Shown in pieces: positions 1 to 12,360 of a stretch of 64,000 nucleotides of DNA (positions within the stretch are counted from its first letter, which is position 1; each line of letters begins with the position of its first letter). The notes under the pieces were generated by a model. That model made no database searches, was not told the origin of the DNA, and saw nothing but the letters and a program-made list of their open reading frames with translations. Where the stretch lies: contig CP136891.1 in assembly GCA_034359265.1 (NCBI GenBank), forward strand, positions 60,612,001 to 60,676,000, given 5' to 3'. The position numbers and the translations under genes are program-made. This DNA comes from Canna indica. Taxonomy: Eukaryota > Streptophyta > Magnoliopsida > Zingiberales > Cannaceae.

Positions 1-1334
1 ATTTTATAAATCCATTTCAAACCTACAACAATTTTATCACTTGGAAGATCAACCAACTTCCAAGTATCATGCTTCTCAATAGAGTTTAACTCTTCTTTCA
101 TGGCCAAACTCCATTTAGGATTACTGACTGCCTCCTGAAAGTTTAAAGGTTCATTAATTTGAGTAGTATTGCAAACCTGAGATTGAGCATAAATTTCTTG
201 CAAACTTCTCATTCTTCGGGGTGGAGTTTCTTCATCAGAACTTGCAATACTTGGATCTTCTCCTTCTTCAGTATCAGCATTTTCAAAACTATTTTCAGCC
301 AAAGCTTCATCAGTTACAATATCACTGTTAGTAGTTTCATCAGCAGAAAGTGTTGCTTCCACTTCATCTGGTACAGATATCTAAACTTTATGAGCAGTAC
401 TTGACTTTGTTTCCCAGTCCCATGACCTGTCTTCAAAAATCTTCACATCTCTACTAACAACAAGCTTCATTGTGGTAGGATTAAACAAGCGATAAGGTTT
501 AGATTCCTGGCTATATCCAACAAGAATGCAGCACTCTGAGTTGTCATCTAATTTCTTTCTCAATTGACAAGGAACCAAAGTGTAAGCTATGCTGCCGAAA
601 ACCTTAAGATGAGCAACCTTTGGTTTGCGTTTATACACAGCTTCATAAGGTGTTTGATCTCCAAGAGCAGTAGAATAACATCTATTCAACAGATAGACAG
701 TAGTTTGAGCAGCTTCTGCCCACAGAAATTTCGACACATGTTTCTCCTTTAACATGCACTTTATCATTTCTACAATGCACCTATTTCTTCTCTCTGCCAC
801 ACCATTTTACTATGGTGTGTATGCAGTAGTTAATTGCCTTTTAATTCCATTAGTATTCTAGAAATCTTCAAATGAATTTGAGGTAAACTCTCCTCCTCTA
901 TCAGTTCATAAACACTTAATTTCTTTGCCTAGTTCTTTTTCACATCTGAATTTGAACTCTTTGAATTTATCAAAAGCTTCATTTTTTGACTTAATGAACG
1001 CTATCCATGCATATCTACTGAAGTCGTCAATGAATAAGATAAAGTAGCGATTACCACTGTAAGATGATTCTTGAAAAGGGCCATAGAGATCCGAATGTAT
1101 CAGCTCCAAAGGTTCTTTGGCTCGGAAATCAGCTTTCTTTGGGAAGGCAGTCCTGCTCATCTTCCCAAGAACACAACTTCCTCGAGTGTAACCCTGATTT
1201 CCTTCAACCTGGTCTAAACCAATCACCATAGAAAGATCTTCCAGTTTCTTTATATAGTCAAAATTAACATGACCATATATGCAATGCCAAAGTCTGTTAA
1301 CATTACACATCTCAGCTTTAAGGGCGCACTTCAC
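1..1334 (-). pseudogene. copia pol: integrase and start of reverse transcriptase (degraded)
   Basis: Read from high to low coordinates. The piece at 1334-906 begins with the pre-integrase segment (NRLWHCIYGHVNFDYIKKLE) and runs into the integrase core, with LIHSDLYGPF carrying the first catalytic Asp and YFILFIDDFSRYAWI after it. A stop at about 906 and a frame change separate it from 800-381, the integrase C-terminal part (FLWAEAAQTTVYLLNRCYST, then KVFGSIAYTLVP). From 380 to 1 the linker and the first reverse transcriptase residues follow (KHDTWKLVDLPSD region). The order gag-PR-IN-RT marks Ty1/copia rather than Ty3/gypsy. In the window this copy lacks the YVDD part, which would lie to the left. 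Confidence 0.9.
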
Positions 1335-1373
1335 CTCGTGAGGATTAAAAGAGAAAAGGTTGTTCTCAGCAAC

Positions 1374-2639
1374 TCAAACTTTGATTAATTCAGAGGTTCT
1401 TGTTTTATCAGTATAGACAACACATGTAGTACCCTCAAACAGCAGAATGAAGCCCTCCTTCATCGGTTGACCAACACTCAGAAGACTCGAATCCAAATCT
1501 AGAACAAAAAGAACATTTTCGATAGTCTTCTTTTTTTGTTCATCAACACATATGTCTCCTCGCCCCAAAGCTTTTCGAATGTTACCGTCACCGAATTTCA
1601 CACTAGCAGTATACGGTTTGTCAAGCCTTATGAACCAGACTTCTTCAGCAGTCATGTGGTTACTACAACCACTATCAATATACCAGATTAGGGTCTTATT
1701 TTCATGAATGCTTGCCATTAAAACGACCTCATCTTCCTTCTTTTCTTCAGCTAGGTTCGCTTGATTAACATGCTTGGCTTTTAGACGGCAAAATCTCTCA
1801 ATATGGCCATATTTTTTGCAATAAAAACACTGAATTTTCCTACGATATCCAGGTTTATAGTTACTAGAATCATGTAAAGACTGACCTTTTTGATCCTTCT
1901 GTTCATTCTGATCATCATCAAAAGAGTCTTCCACAGGAGCTTTTCCTCTGGAATTCGAATCAGTCTTGGAGTAATACTGCTTTTGCTTTCTCTTGTCATC
2001 CCTGTGACTGGTCTTGAGAGCTTGTTCAAGCCTCTTCTCTTCATGTCATTTCATTCTCTCAAAATGGGATAGGAGAGAACCCAACAATTCATCTGAGGTA
2101 ATCTCTCCAATGTCATTTCCTTCCTTGATGGTAGCAACGACATGATCGAATTTCTCAGGCATACTCCTGAGAACTTTCTCTACTATGCAAAGTTCAGTAA
2201 CCTCTTCTCCGTTTCTGCGCATCTGATTAGCCATTTCTATTACCTGAGCATAGTATGCATTGATGTCTTCATCCTCACGCATGAAAAGGCTCTCGAATTG
2301 ATGACGCGGAGTATGACACTTCACTTTTCTCACCTTGGTAGTGCCTTGGAAAGTATTCTTTAGAATCAGCCACGCATTGTGAGATGTTTCGGCTGATGAG
2401 ATTCTCTTGAACATTTTAGAATCGACGGCTTGCTGAATATGGCTGAGAGCCTTCGCATCTCTCTTTCTTGTTACTCGCAGAGCACTAACGGTCAAGTTTT
2501 CCTCTCAGAAACCATTACTCACCAGTTCCCACAAATCTTGAGATATGAAGAACGTCCGCATCATGATGCTCCAGTCTTCGAACTCTATCCCATCGAACCT
2601 CGGAACTGAAGGATTTACTTGATTCACTGCTGCAGCCAT
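1374..2639 (-). pseudogene. copia gag and protease (degraded)
   Basis: The likely gag start is the ATG read from 2639-2637, shortly after the primer binding site (M-V/A-AAVNQVNPSVPRF). The gag core runs to 2046 (SHIQQAVDSKMF, then FESLFMREDEDINAYYAQV), where a stop interrupts it. The remainder to 1374 holds a CCHC zinc knuckle, CFYCKKYGHIERFC, for RNA packaging, then the aspartic protease motif WYIDSGCSNHM. Such polyproteins make virus-like particles and process themselves. Stops after the first 40 or so residues and at 2046 show decay. The same stops are seen in the A2 copy, so they precede the duplication. Confidence 0.9.
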
Positions 2640-2667
2640 CAGGATGAAGATTGGCTCTGGTACCAAT

Positions 2668-2934
2668 TGCAGGCCAGAACATAATATAGAAACAAGAGAA
2701 AGAAGAAATCAAGAAGACAAGCTTGTGTAAAGAATCAGAAGTAGTAATTCTTATATCGAACAAAAGATTACAAAGTTACTCCTTTTATACAAGAGCCAAG
2801 GCACTTCTTGACTTAGCAGAAAAGCGTTTGAAGTTTGAACTAAACTGAAAAGAACAAAAAATACAATGAATAAGTAGACTCTACTTCCAGAACCACATGC
2901 GAGCTGATGAAGATATGAGTCACAGGATTTAACA
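2668..2934 (-). repeat. 5' LTR of copia element, copy A1
   Basis: On the minus strand it starts TGTTAAATC and ends GGCCTGCA, about 267 bp. Next to it inside the element is TGGTACCAGAGCC (minus strand, 2664-2652), close to the primer binding site for initiator Met tRNA. It is nearly identical to 45930-46196. Confidence 0.9.
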
Positions 2935-2939
2935 ACATC

Positions 2940-5900
2940 AACTAGTATCATCTTTGAAAAGTGATGTTCTGATATCCATATTGCATTTAATCCAAACCTT
3001 TGGGTACATTAAATTGATGTGGCTTGCTTCATTAAATAACATTCATCCCACACAAGTTTGTCTTTCCTATCTAATGAATAGGACAAAGTTTTTACATGCT
3101 CTTCAATTGTTCAAGACTAGTACATCTCTTCATGTTAATGCTGACTTTATTGTGTCCTCATCATAATTTCATTATAGATACAACTTTGTGTTCTTGAGAA
3201 TCAGTTTATAACTGTTCAGGATGGGTAAGATATATCTCTGGATCTATTTAGTTTATAACTATTTATATGAACACATTTTTATGAACGCATCATGGGATCA
3301 ACATTTTCATATTTGATATATTCCTTCAAGGAGGGCAATTCATTTGTGGCTTCCAGTTTATTGATATTTGCAATATTTTTTTATATTTATTCTCATCACA
3401 AATAGCTTGTTTCCATTACTGTCTTTTTTAATTAAAATCTTGTGCTTGCTATTGCTTATATACTTTAGTGCATCTTGTGGTTTCATCCCTTCCTCCCCCA
3501 TTTACCTCTTCCCCTCTCAGCTTCAATGCTCCTCTTCTCTGCATTCAACTTAGAAGGCCAATACTTCAAGGACCCTTCCAAGCAAATGAAGGTGAACTAC
3601 TTGGAGTACAACATCAACAAGGAAGAGACAACTATTTAGATTTTAGACGATAACTGTGCCTCATGGCATATCCTTTAATCATATTTGCAGTAACATGAAC
3701 TCTACAGTCTCATGGAATCATAAATGCAGTTACCATGAACTCTACAGTCAGTGAGTTATTCAAGTCTTCAGCTTAATCTTCTTAGATTTATTTTCTGTAG
3801 GTATCTTTTCATTACCTTATTAATGTTTTCTATAGGATGCATGGACTGAATTAGGTCGTCCTTGTGGAATCCATCAAAAGCAGGTCAGTAATTCTGCTGT
3901 TTGGATTATGATTTAGCTATGATAAACCATTCAAAGAGTACACTATAAGGATTCTTGTGCATCTTTTATTTTTTTCAAAAATATTGCTCAAATTTCCAGA
4001 GAATGAAAATGTTGCTGAAATCTACGGTCATGAATTTTAGTGCTTCATGGATTAATGTATGCCAGGTCTGAATCAAGCTTACCAATACTTTAAAATGAAA
4101 ATGGAGAGAAGAACCTATTGTAGTAATTGAATTATCATATATTACAAGTCTGAGTAGTGCTTCAATTTGCAGGAAACTAGAAAATACTACCTTAGCCAAC
4201 TTCTGGTATTTGGAGGACTAACTAGTGGTTAAAGTCTATAGTTTAGAGCTAAATTTGATGAAAGTTTTGATTCACAAATAGATATGATGGGTCAAAGTTG
4301 TTTTATTCGTATCCAAACTTAGCTATCTTAAATCTTACACGTCACTGCTATAAGAATAATTAAGAACTGATTTTAACATTTTAATGAGTTAAGACTTGGT
4401 AAATTACCAAAATTGAGAATTTGGTTCAATTTTCAAAAGTTTCTTCACCTTTATTTAGTCATGTAGAAATGTAACAGTGTATTAGATATAAATTTGAAGA
4501 AAAAACTAAGAACAATTAAGAGCTCAATTGCTTGTTATTTCAACCATTTTTTTATCAAGTTGTTTCAGTTTGAAACACATGAAAACTTTACTCCACAAGG
4601 GTTATTTGCACTTCTTAAATTTTAACCGAGGGTTAATTATACTTTCCTAGCTAGGTAAGACAATCACCATGATGGGCACCAACACCAAAATTTGCAGACA
4701 CAAAATTCTCCTCCTGGATCAGATTTTGATAATAAAAGTGTTTTGCCTAGAAAATTCAAATTTACTTCTCTCCTAAACAAAATTGGTGAACTCAATGGTT
4801 TATTAGCTGGAGGGTTCAGGGACTCACTGCAAAACAAAAATGTTTAGGTCTGGAAAATCTAAAGGAATATTATACTACATCTATCTGAACCCATGGGCGC
4901 ATTGTCCTTTTATATTTGATTATCAAATATCAACTACACATTTGGTGAGATGTGCAAGCTTTTTTACAGTACTCATAGTCCACCAAATTCTTGAATTAAT
5001 TCGAAATACCAAGCTTAATTTGCATGAGATTGAAAATACTTGAAACTTAACTTTGATCCTTCTCTTGTATCATTAGTCCTAATTAGAGTCCATAGCTTTT
5101 TACGCAAGGATAGTGCTTTTATTTTGTTCTTCAACTTGGCCCTTTTTTAGTTGTTCAGTTGTTTGAAATACAGATGTGATGACCTTATTATTGATATGGT
5201 TCTAATAGAAATTTATTAGAAGTTAAGGTTTAGTATCCATTTACATAGCTCATGTTCTTTCTAAACTTTTTAGTCATGTTTGCAGGACATGCTAAAACTC
5301 TCATCTTTGTTGTTCTAAAGCTAGAGTAGACCAAATCTGCTATATCTCCAAGTTCTATTATTATTAATAGAGTAAGTTACCTTAGTGTTAAAATTGTTTG
5401 CTTTGGCATGAACATGTTATTACTAACAGAGTTGCTTCCAACATGTGTTCTGCTTCTTTTTCAGTTATAAGCTATTATGTAAGTTGTTTCATTGTTAGGT
5501 AAAGTAGGAGAAGTTGATTTTCAAGGAATTCTAATTACCAATGATCTTTTAAGTCATATATTAATGTCTCATGATTCTTATAGTTAGTTAATATTTTTAG
5601 GTAAATATGTCATTGGAATTGTCAAACAATTAATATTTCATTTGAATAGATATCTCCGTCATAGAAACATTTGAATAGATATGGGAATGAAGTGGGCCAT
5701 TGGTCAATAGACAAATCCTTATCTGTCGATCCTTAGAAATGCCTGTTAATGAGTGTGTTTAAGGCTTAGGCAATTAAAACTCCAGCACTTCTAATCAAGA
5801 TTCCTAATACATTTGCAACTCGTTTTTATATTTTCATTACATATCATACTTAATTAGTAGTAACAATTTTCGAAACTTTATCCCCTTTTTTTTATAGAAA

Positions 5901-6105
5901 AGAATTCTTGAATGAATAAGTACATAAGATACTGCTCATAAATAGTGAATGGTAGATCATTAACTGTTGCATTTTTATTTTGCACATTATATGTTTTTAT
6001 AATAGCTTTTTGTTAGCTTTTTTAGCTTCTATTTTTTAAACTGGAGACTTCAATTTTAGAATATGTCTATCATAAATCCATTTGATGCATGTGCTTGTAA
6101 TTCCA
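2940..6105. other. Mostly non-coding duplicated sequence with exon-like fragments
   Basis: AT-rich sequence, repeated at 46202-49250. Two short pieces look like decayed exons on the plus strand. The first, around 3552-3641, reads EGQYFKDPSKQMKVNYLEYN in an open frame up to TAG. The second, 3836-3883, is a 48 nt open segment (DAWTELGRPCGIHQKQ) bounded by AG and GT. I do not recognise the parent gene. Block 3110-3285 is specific to this copy; in A2 an unrelated 45 bp sits at that place. Nothing else is visible. Confidence 0.45.
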
Positions 6106-6106
6106 G

Positions 6107-6188
6107 GATACAAGCCAAAACAGTTGATGGAAAAATAGTTCTAGCACATAATGGAGAACCCTATTCTTTTATTTTTGGTAAATCTGAG
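6107..6188 (+). pseudogene. Unidentified exon-like segment
   Basis: An 82 nt open segment bounded by AG and GT, reading IQAKTVDGKIVLAHNGEP and YSFIFGKSE. It is conserved in the A2 copy (about 49234-49315). It lies 170 bp before the sucrose-phosphate phosphatase fragment but does not match that enzyme as I know it. It may come from another captured gene. Confidence 0.35.
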
Positions 6189-6355
6189 GTTAGTAAAAGC
6201 TCTATCTAGTATTTTGGTTCTGTTACCTTAACTTTAGACTGCAGTGTCTAGCTGCCTGAAATTTTAAGCATTCAATTATCTTAATAACCATGTTTAGTTT
6301 CTAGCTCATTTAACATCCTTTTTCTAACTTTCTCTTGTTGCTGACTTCAAATCAG

Positions 6356-6775
6356 CTAGATGCTAAAATAATTTGCAGATTTGGACATATTACCACAAGG
6401 TGCTGCCAAGGGTCAAGCTCTTGCTTAATTGCTCAAAAAGTTCAAGGCAGTGGAAAACCTCCAACTAACACTTGTTTGTGGTGATTTTGGGAATGATTCA
6501 GCATTCCAGATGTTCATGGTGTCATGGTTAGTTTCTAAAAGAGATTTTTAAATGATTACTCTACTTTTTGTGGTAATATTCTTAATAAACATCCAGAACA
6601 AATTTGTATTCTCAACCTTTCGATCAATTATTTAAAACTTAAGTCTTTAGAGAAGACATAATCCATTAACTTGTATCCCTAACACCTTTCAGGTCAGCAA
6701 TGCCCAGGAGGAGTTGCTGCAATGACATGCTCAAAATGCAAAAGTGGCCTAATTATATTCATCTTTATTCCGCTT
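6356..6775 (+). pseudogene. Sucrose-phosphate phosphatase fragment (two exons, broken)
   Basis: Exon 1 (6356-6526, after an AG) reads LDAKII, then after a small deletion LDILPQGAAKGQALA, a stop, LLKKFKA, and after a frame change LVCGDFGND. Exon 2 (from 6693, after TTTCAG) reads VSNAQEELLQ, a stop, then HAQNAK. Plant sucrose-phosphate phosphatase has the same run (DILPQGAGKGQALAYLLKK, CGDSGNDAELF, VSNAQEELLQ). It holds the HAD-family motif III/IV region that binds Mg2+ and removes phosphate from sucrose 6-phosphate in the cytosol. The intron is kept, so this comes from genomic DNA, not from mRNA. Stops, frameshifts and the CGDS to CGDF change make it non-functional. A duplicate lies at 49483-49902 and a related exon at 37065-37114 on the other strand. 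Confidence 0.85.
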
Positions 6776-6962
6776 TAAATTTTGTGGGCACTCTGTTCTG
6801 AAGTCTTCTTGGAAATTCCTATAATTTTTCTATGTTGTGTTATCTTTCTATACAGTGTTAGCTTTACATGTTAACAACTTTAGGTGTTTGATTGGATGAA
6901 ATGGAATAAATAATGAGAACACTATTTTCCAACTTCTTTTTGTTTTCCTCAGAACAATATTT

Positions 6963-7470
6963 CTTGAGATCAATATTTTAATATATATAATATAATATAA
7001 CATATATTAATTCATTTTAATATATAATATTATATATATTTAAATTATATATATTAATTTTATATTATATATTAATATTTGGGACGCAAAGACATATGCA
7101 TCATGAATATTAGTTGGGAGACGCTTTTAGTAAAAGCATTGCGAGTTGCATTGGAGATGCATCTAAAAAGCATCTCCGCTAGAAATCACTGACGCTAGGC
7201 CTTTGTGTCTTGAATAAGCAAGTTTTATAGGAGACGCACCTAAAAAGCGTCTTCGTCGAAAATCACTAATGCGAAGCTTTTAGTAAAAACATCGTGAGTT
7301 GCATTAGAGGCGCAACTAAAAAGCGTCTTCGCCATAAATCACCGACGTTAGACCTTTGCGTCTCAAAAATTATTGGGAAGACAATGATCTGAGATGCTTG
7401 TAAGTAGCATCGGGAGATAATTAGTCACGCAAAAAAGCATCCTTAAGAGAAAAAAAGACGTCTCCATTTG
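6963..7470. repeat. AT-rich tract plus subterminal-type repeat cluster
   Basis: 6963-7075 is nearly pure A/T (TATA-rich). 7077-7470 holds at least three diverged units of about 75-90 bp around CTAAAAAGCGTCTTCG (near 7158, 7231 and 7316), each followed by AAATCAC and a GCCTTTGCGTCT-like stretch. Dense short repeats of this kind are typical just inside the ends of CACTA-type transposons. No clear CACTA terminus is seen here, so the family call is inference. Duplicated at about 50100-50600. Confidence 0.5.
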
Positions 7471-7539
7471 TTATATTTGTAATAATGCTTGTGTGGGATG
7501 ATTATGTAGAAGCATTTGATCTCTTCTTTGTCTTGTTCT

Positions 7540-7850
7540 TTAATTAAGAGCAATTCTTCTTAATCCGACCCTTCTCTCGGCACAAATAGCAAATGACTTT
7601 ACTCTTTCACCCTTTTTAGTTGCTCCTTTGACTAGAAGCACTTTGGGCATCAAAATCATAGTTAGCATTGGAGGAATGACCATTATCTTCACTACTCTCA
7701 ACAAATGTTCTAAGTTCTTTGGTTTTGGTGAAATCATATAACATATTTCAACTAGCCCAAACATCAAAAGCGGAGATGCAATGCATGATCTTTTCAAATA
7801 TATCATTTTTTATGCAATTCTTAGCCATTGCATTTAACATAAGCAAATCG
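7540..7850 (-). pseudogene. Remnant of copia gag with zinc knuckle
   Basis: On the minus strand one frame reads VICYLCREKGRIKKNC, a CCHC-type knuckle in which the His is replaced by Arg. Upstream in other frames are gag-like pieces (NANYDFDAQS; IMHCISAFDVWA). The frame shifts at least twice within 270 bp. It is unrelated in sequence to the copia element at the window start. Duplicated at 50667-50977. Confidence 0.5.
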
Positions 7851-9640
7851 TTTTTGTTCTGGAGTCCATACAATCTATCTCAACCTTAGGTTCAATGTAT
7901 TAAGTTTTTACACATCAATAAACAAACATTCTTTAGCCCCTATTGAAATTGGGCTCTACGGCTTTCAGAATCTTCCATTCTTTAGCCCCACATTATCTTC
8001 TTACAACTTAGCTCTCAAGAGACCCACCCCTTTCAGCCCCACATATACACCTTCCTGGTAAAACACAATGAAGGTATTAATCTTTTATAGTTATTTACAT
8101 AATTTTCTTGGTTCTAGATTCAATTTGAGTCGAAATTGAAATTGGATTTTTGTTTATTTGTGGAATGATTGCAACAAAATATTGTAATCAAAGTTGTCGT
8201 GAATGGCCAAAAGTCATGCTCCAAAGCCTTGAAGATTTTAGTTGGGGTTTTAGGTAATTAAACAGAGTAGAATGAATAAAATTTCATCGAAAATTGAGAA
8301 ATAGAATTCAATTTTGTTGATGGGTTCGACTCAATCTCTATATCCAATGACAACATTGCAATAGTTCGACGTGCTATTTCGTATACACCGCCTTATTCGT
8401 ACACCAAAGATATTTACGAACTTGTTGGCGATTCATTGATCTCTCAATCTTTTCTCGTCGGTGTTATGGATTAACTTCATTTCTTGTTAATAGTGTTTTA
8501 ATTTGCTTTTGTTTACTTCGTTTCAATTATTTAATTAAACAATTAGAGTTTAATTGTGTCACTTATGATGATGTTAATCAGATTCTTTCTTAGTGCTTCC
8601 AAATATCATCGACCGTTAATGGCATTTCTTTTCCTTTTTTTCTTTTTTTTCTAATTATTGATATTATGTTCGAATATATTGATCTAACTTTTTTGAAGTT
8701 TTAATGGGGTATTTTGTGCATTTTGTCTCACTAATGTTTTGATCTAATGAGAGAATGTTCGAATGTAGTTTGAGATGCTTCTATTTTTGCTAGAATACTC
8801 ACTTATTGTTTGTGGTGGCCAGAAGTTGTAGGTCAGTGGAATAGATTTGGGTGTTAAAAGTTGTGGGTATCAAGAAGAAGAGGAAGAGAAGAGGGACTTG
8901 TTTATTTTTTATTTTTTATTTTTTTTCATGTCTACAACATCAGCAAAGTGATTTGCCACGTGTGCATTGCTTGGATCTGATGTAGCCATTTTTTATTGGT
9001 TAATTTATACTCGGTTTGCCATGTCATATTTCTATTTGCCAAAGTCACATTTTCATCCCAAAAAAGGGTAAATGTATACACTTTTTGGTAGATTAAGGGC
9101 AAACTGGGCTAAAGAAAAGTATGAGGGTAAATCCATCCTATTTTCAATAGTTCGGGAGCAAAAATGCCCCTTAACCCTTGAGTAAATACAAGCTCTAGTT
9201 ACCAAACTCTGGAGGGGACAACGAAGTAATAAAAGAAAACCACACTGAATATGTTGGGAGAAATTATGCTCGAGTAAAAAAGAGGGAGGACTTGATTTTA
9301 GAGATCTAGAAAGCTTAATTTAGCATTATTAACAAAACAAAGTTGGAAACTGTTGGCACATCTCAATACTCAATTAGCCAAAGTGCTCAAGGGAATACTT
9401 TCATATAGGCTCTACCTTGGATGCTTCTTTATGCTTCAAACCTATTTTGATCCTCGGGTACCTTCTTCATAACTTGTCTTACCATAATATAAAGGAAATA
9501 ATATTAATCATAATACTTTTTTGGTTAAAGAACTCATAAATGAAGATAAAAAGGAAGGAATGGATGCAAGTACAGTGGAAAGTTCTTTTGATGAAAGTGA
9601 TGTAACTCTCATTCTGTCTACCTCTATGTAAATCAAATAT
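7851..9640. other. Non-coding duplicated sequence
   Basis: No coding signal. Around 9060-9180 there is an open run of words such as GGGTAAAT and AAAATGCCCCTTAACCC, typical of degraded plant repeats. Repeated at 50978-52775. Confidence 0.5.
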
Positions 9641-9648
9641 TTAGGATC

Positions 9649-10300
9649 TTGTTGTTTGGCATATCTGGGTATCATATATCAAGGCCACTGCTTTACTCTA
9701 AAGTCAAATTTTCTGATACCATTAAAAAGCTGAACTGCACCAAAATATGGAAACTACATCTAAAACATAAGTTGTATATTTTTATATGGAAATTATTGCA
9801 TAACATTGTCTGTAGGACAAGTTTTCCAAAATAGATTTCCTTCAATGGTCATGGTTTGTTGCTTCTACAGAGCGCAAGGAATGGTGTAGCATTTATATTT
9901 ATTTATTTTTATTTATTTTTGCAGTGTGGCTATGCATCTCAGGTGTGGTGCTTAACTAATATCAATTAAGTGCCTGATAACTCTAAATAATTTTGTTGAT
10001 GTTTGGAACTGTTTTGTGCATAACATAAGGCATGCACAGAACGGAGATGAACTAATTAATTTTCAATTTACTTGCTTTGGAATATATGGAAAACAAGGAA
10101 TGAACATCTTTCAATGCAAGTATACCACTGTAACTGATCTTATACAAAAGTGTCTCTCCTAAAAAGTGAGTATGAACAAGCAAACATGCAAAACAGTGAC
10201 TTTTTATGTAGAGAAAGAGTCCAAAATAATGGAAGTAGATGTTTCAAATACTAGATCGGATGTCATTACAATACATTTGTATGAATATCATAGGATAACT
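9649..10300 (+). pseudogene. Non-LTR retrotransposon (LINE) remnant, zinc-binding and C-terminal part
   Basis: The frame reads KIWKLHLKHKLYIFIWKLLH, the pattern of the reverse-transcriptase zinc-binding region found C-terminal of plant LINE ORF2 (W-x-L-x-K-x-F-x-W-K-L). After a stop and frame changes come CGYASQVW, and later FGIYGKQGMN, which resembles the I-W-K-x-R-N segment of the attached RNase H-like region. Several stops and an inserted TTTA run show that it is dead. The upstream reverse transcriptase is absent. Duplicated at 52776-53400. Confidence 0.5.
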
Positions 10301-10986
10301 AGAAACAAGTCAAACAAAAAGTCTTGACATCTAATCATCATAAAAAAAGTCTAACAACAACCAAACACTAGATACATAGTCATTTAGGAAATATCATACA
10401 TTTGAATCCAACCTAAGCAGGAACATAGTTCAGATCAAAACTCATATATCAGTAAAGTTTTGGTCATCTGCAAATACGAGAAAACACAGTTAAGTGACGG
10501 CATTCAAATCATCCATGATACAAATATATCTGAACATATATATATAACTAAGGCAAGTGGAATTAGAAGAGTGTACACAACTAAAAACTAAAATAACCAG
10601 TCCCTGAAATTGAGACATGACTAGAAAAACTTTTTTTTTCCACAAAACACAAGCAATATAACAAAACTATGATTTTATAAAGCCAGGAGCATTCTATAGC
10701 AGAAATCCACGCAGAGATATAATTAAATATTTTAAACAATTAGTTAACTAGGTCTGAATACCAAATCATCCCTGTTTTTCCTGAAGAGGTAAATTGTAGT
10801 GTCGCCATTGCCAAGATAGCAGTATACTTTAGATTGTTAAACCTGGACTTTTCTAGAAATTGTGTCTTCAGCCTCAAATGTGACTTGATACAAACTAAAT
10901 CCACATGCGTTGGCTTAAATAACCTTCATATATTGCAAGTTTGTATCATTCTGCATAATTACAAAAGAGCATTTACCTAAAACCAT
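10301..10986. other. Non-coding duplicated sequence
   Basis: AT-rich, no coding signal on either strand, no repeats of note. Repeated at about 53401-54083. Confidence 0.5.
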
Positions 10987-11435
10987 AACATGGATAGGGG
11001 TGGCAATTGGAATCGGTTAACCGAACCGCAAAATCTAGTTTTGGGTAGGCAATTTGCGGTCCGATTTCGATTTTGTTTAGTAAAATTCAAGAACCGTTTT
11101 AAACCAGATCAGTTTCGGTTATCGGGTCACGGATAACTGGTTATAAAATTTCGGTTTCGATTACCGATTATCCGCGGTTCACCGGTAGCTGAAACCTTGG
11201 CAAGTCATTTTGAAGATTGTAATAGAGTCTCATTGAGACAATTCCATCTCGTCCTCGAACCGATTGACTGCGCAATCCGTAGAAATCGCAGAGCTCGAAG
11301 AGACGATTCCATCTTTCAGTGAAGGTAACTCTCATTGCTTATTCATCATTTCCTCTTTCTTAAAAGGAATCATCTCCTTGTAGTTTTTCCCTTTTTCTTC
11401 TATAGAAAAGGAGATAGGTTTCTGTAGATCTGCAA

Positions 11436-11512
11436 ATGTTGCAAACTTCTCTAAGCCACCTGAAAAGCTTTCTTATCCTCGGCAAGTTGGTATGCAGCCT
11501 TCTGATGATTCT
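11436..11512 (+). pseudogene. Unidentified exon-like segment inside the hAT element
   Basis: One frame reads ANVANFSKPPEKLSYP and continues QVGMQPSDDS to a stop. In the A2 copy the same reading is kept with only silent or single changes, ending at the same stop (about 54529-54612). Upstream, 11230-11330 looks like an untranslated leader ending in GTGAAGGTAACT, a possible splice donor. I do not recognise the protein. Confidence 0.3.
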
Positions 11513-12360
11513 TAATGAATGTTTTTTGTTTGGACTCATACTCTACAATTTCTGGTTGAGGTACAAGATTTGTCTTTTTTGGATCTGTAGTTGTTGCTTG
11601 CACTGGGGTCATCTGGTCTCGTTATAGTACAGTTATAAAACCTGTAAGTTCTTCTCTTATGCTTTGTTAAATTTCTTAATTGCCACAATCTGTAATGCAC
11701 ATTTATACTCGTGTAAGCTAAAACCTATAGTTAAGTAGCCTGACAAATAGCACACCTAGATGCATTGTCAACACATGAAACGAGGGCAGAAATGTGTGTT
11801 TGGTGTAGTCTGTAGTTATGGTTGCTCATTCACTATCATATGATTGTTTTTTATGGTAACATTTGCAGCATGAGAAATGATCTCTCAAAATATTGATATC
11901 CTTGTTAAGCAGATTCATGATATCATGGCAAAGATGTGAATTCTTATTTACTATGAATTGCTATTTTAGACTATTTATCAATCTTTAGGATTTAGCAGCT
12001 TTACTCTAGTAAAACTGAAGCGTCAAGTGCATTTTTGGCACACTTTGTACATTTAAAATGTCAAATAGAAGATGCTATAATCCATTTCAAGTTGTACTGA
12101 ATAAAACTATGAGCTAGTTGTGTAATTTCTTGCTGCATCCATTGTCAAACCTTTGTAGGATAATGTTCATTGACACTAATATCACCAGTTAATCCACTGT
12201 TTGCTTTATAATCTGAAAACTACCATTTCATAACAATATATGAAGAAAATCTTGTGTTGCTATTGTTATCATTATCCTTTATCTCTGTTGCTGTAATTAA
12301 TCCTACAATTGAAACTAAAACTTCCTTCATCCTACATTAATTCGGGGATGATTATTAATC

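Larger units (their letters stand above)
1..2939 (-). mobile_element. Ty1/copia retrotransposon, copy A1 (cut by window start)
   Basis: This is the 5' two thirds of a minus-strand copia element: 5' LTR (2668-2934), primer binding site just inside it, gag, protease, integrase and the start of reverse transcriptase. The part beyond position 1 is outside the window. It is the duplicate of the complete element at 41858-46196, with the same ACATC target site at 2935-2939. The coding region is broken by in-frame stops and frameshifts, so it is not autonomous. Confidence 0.93.
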
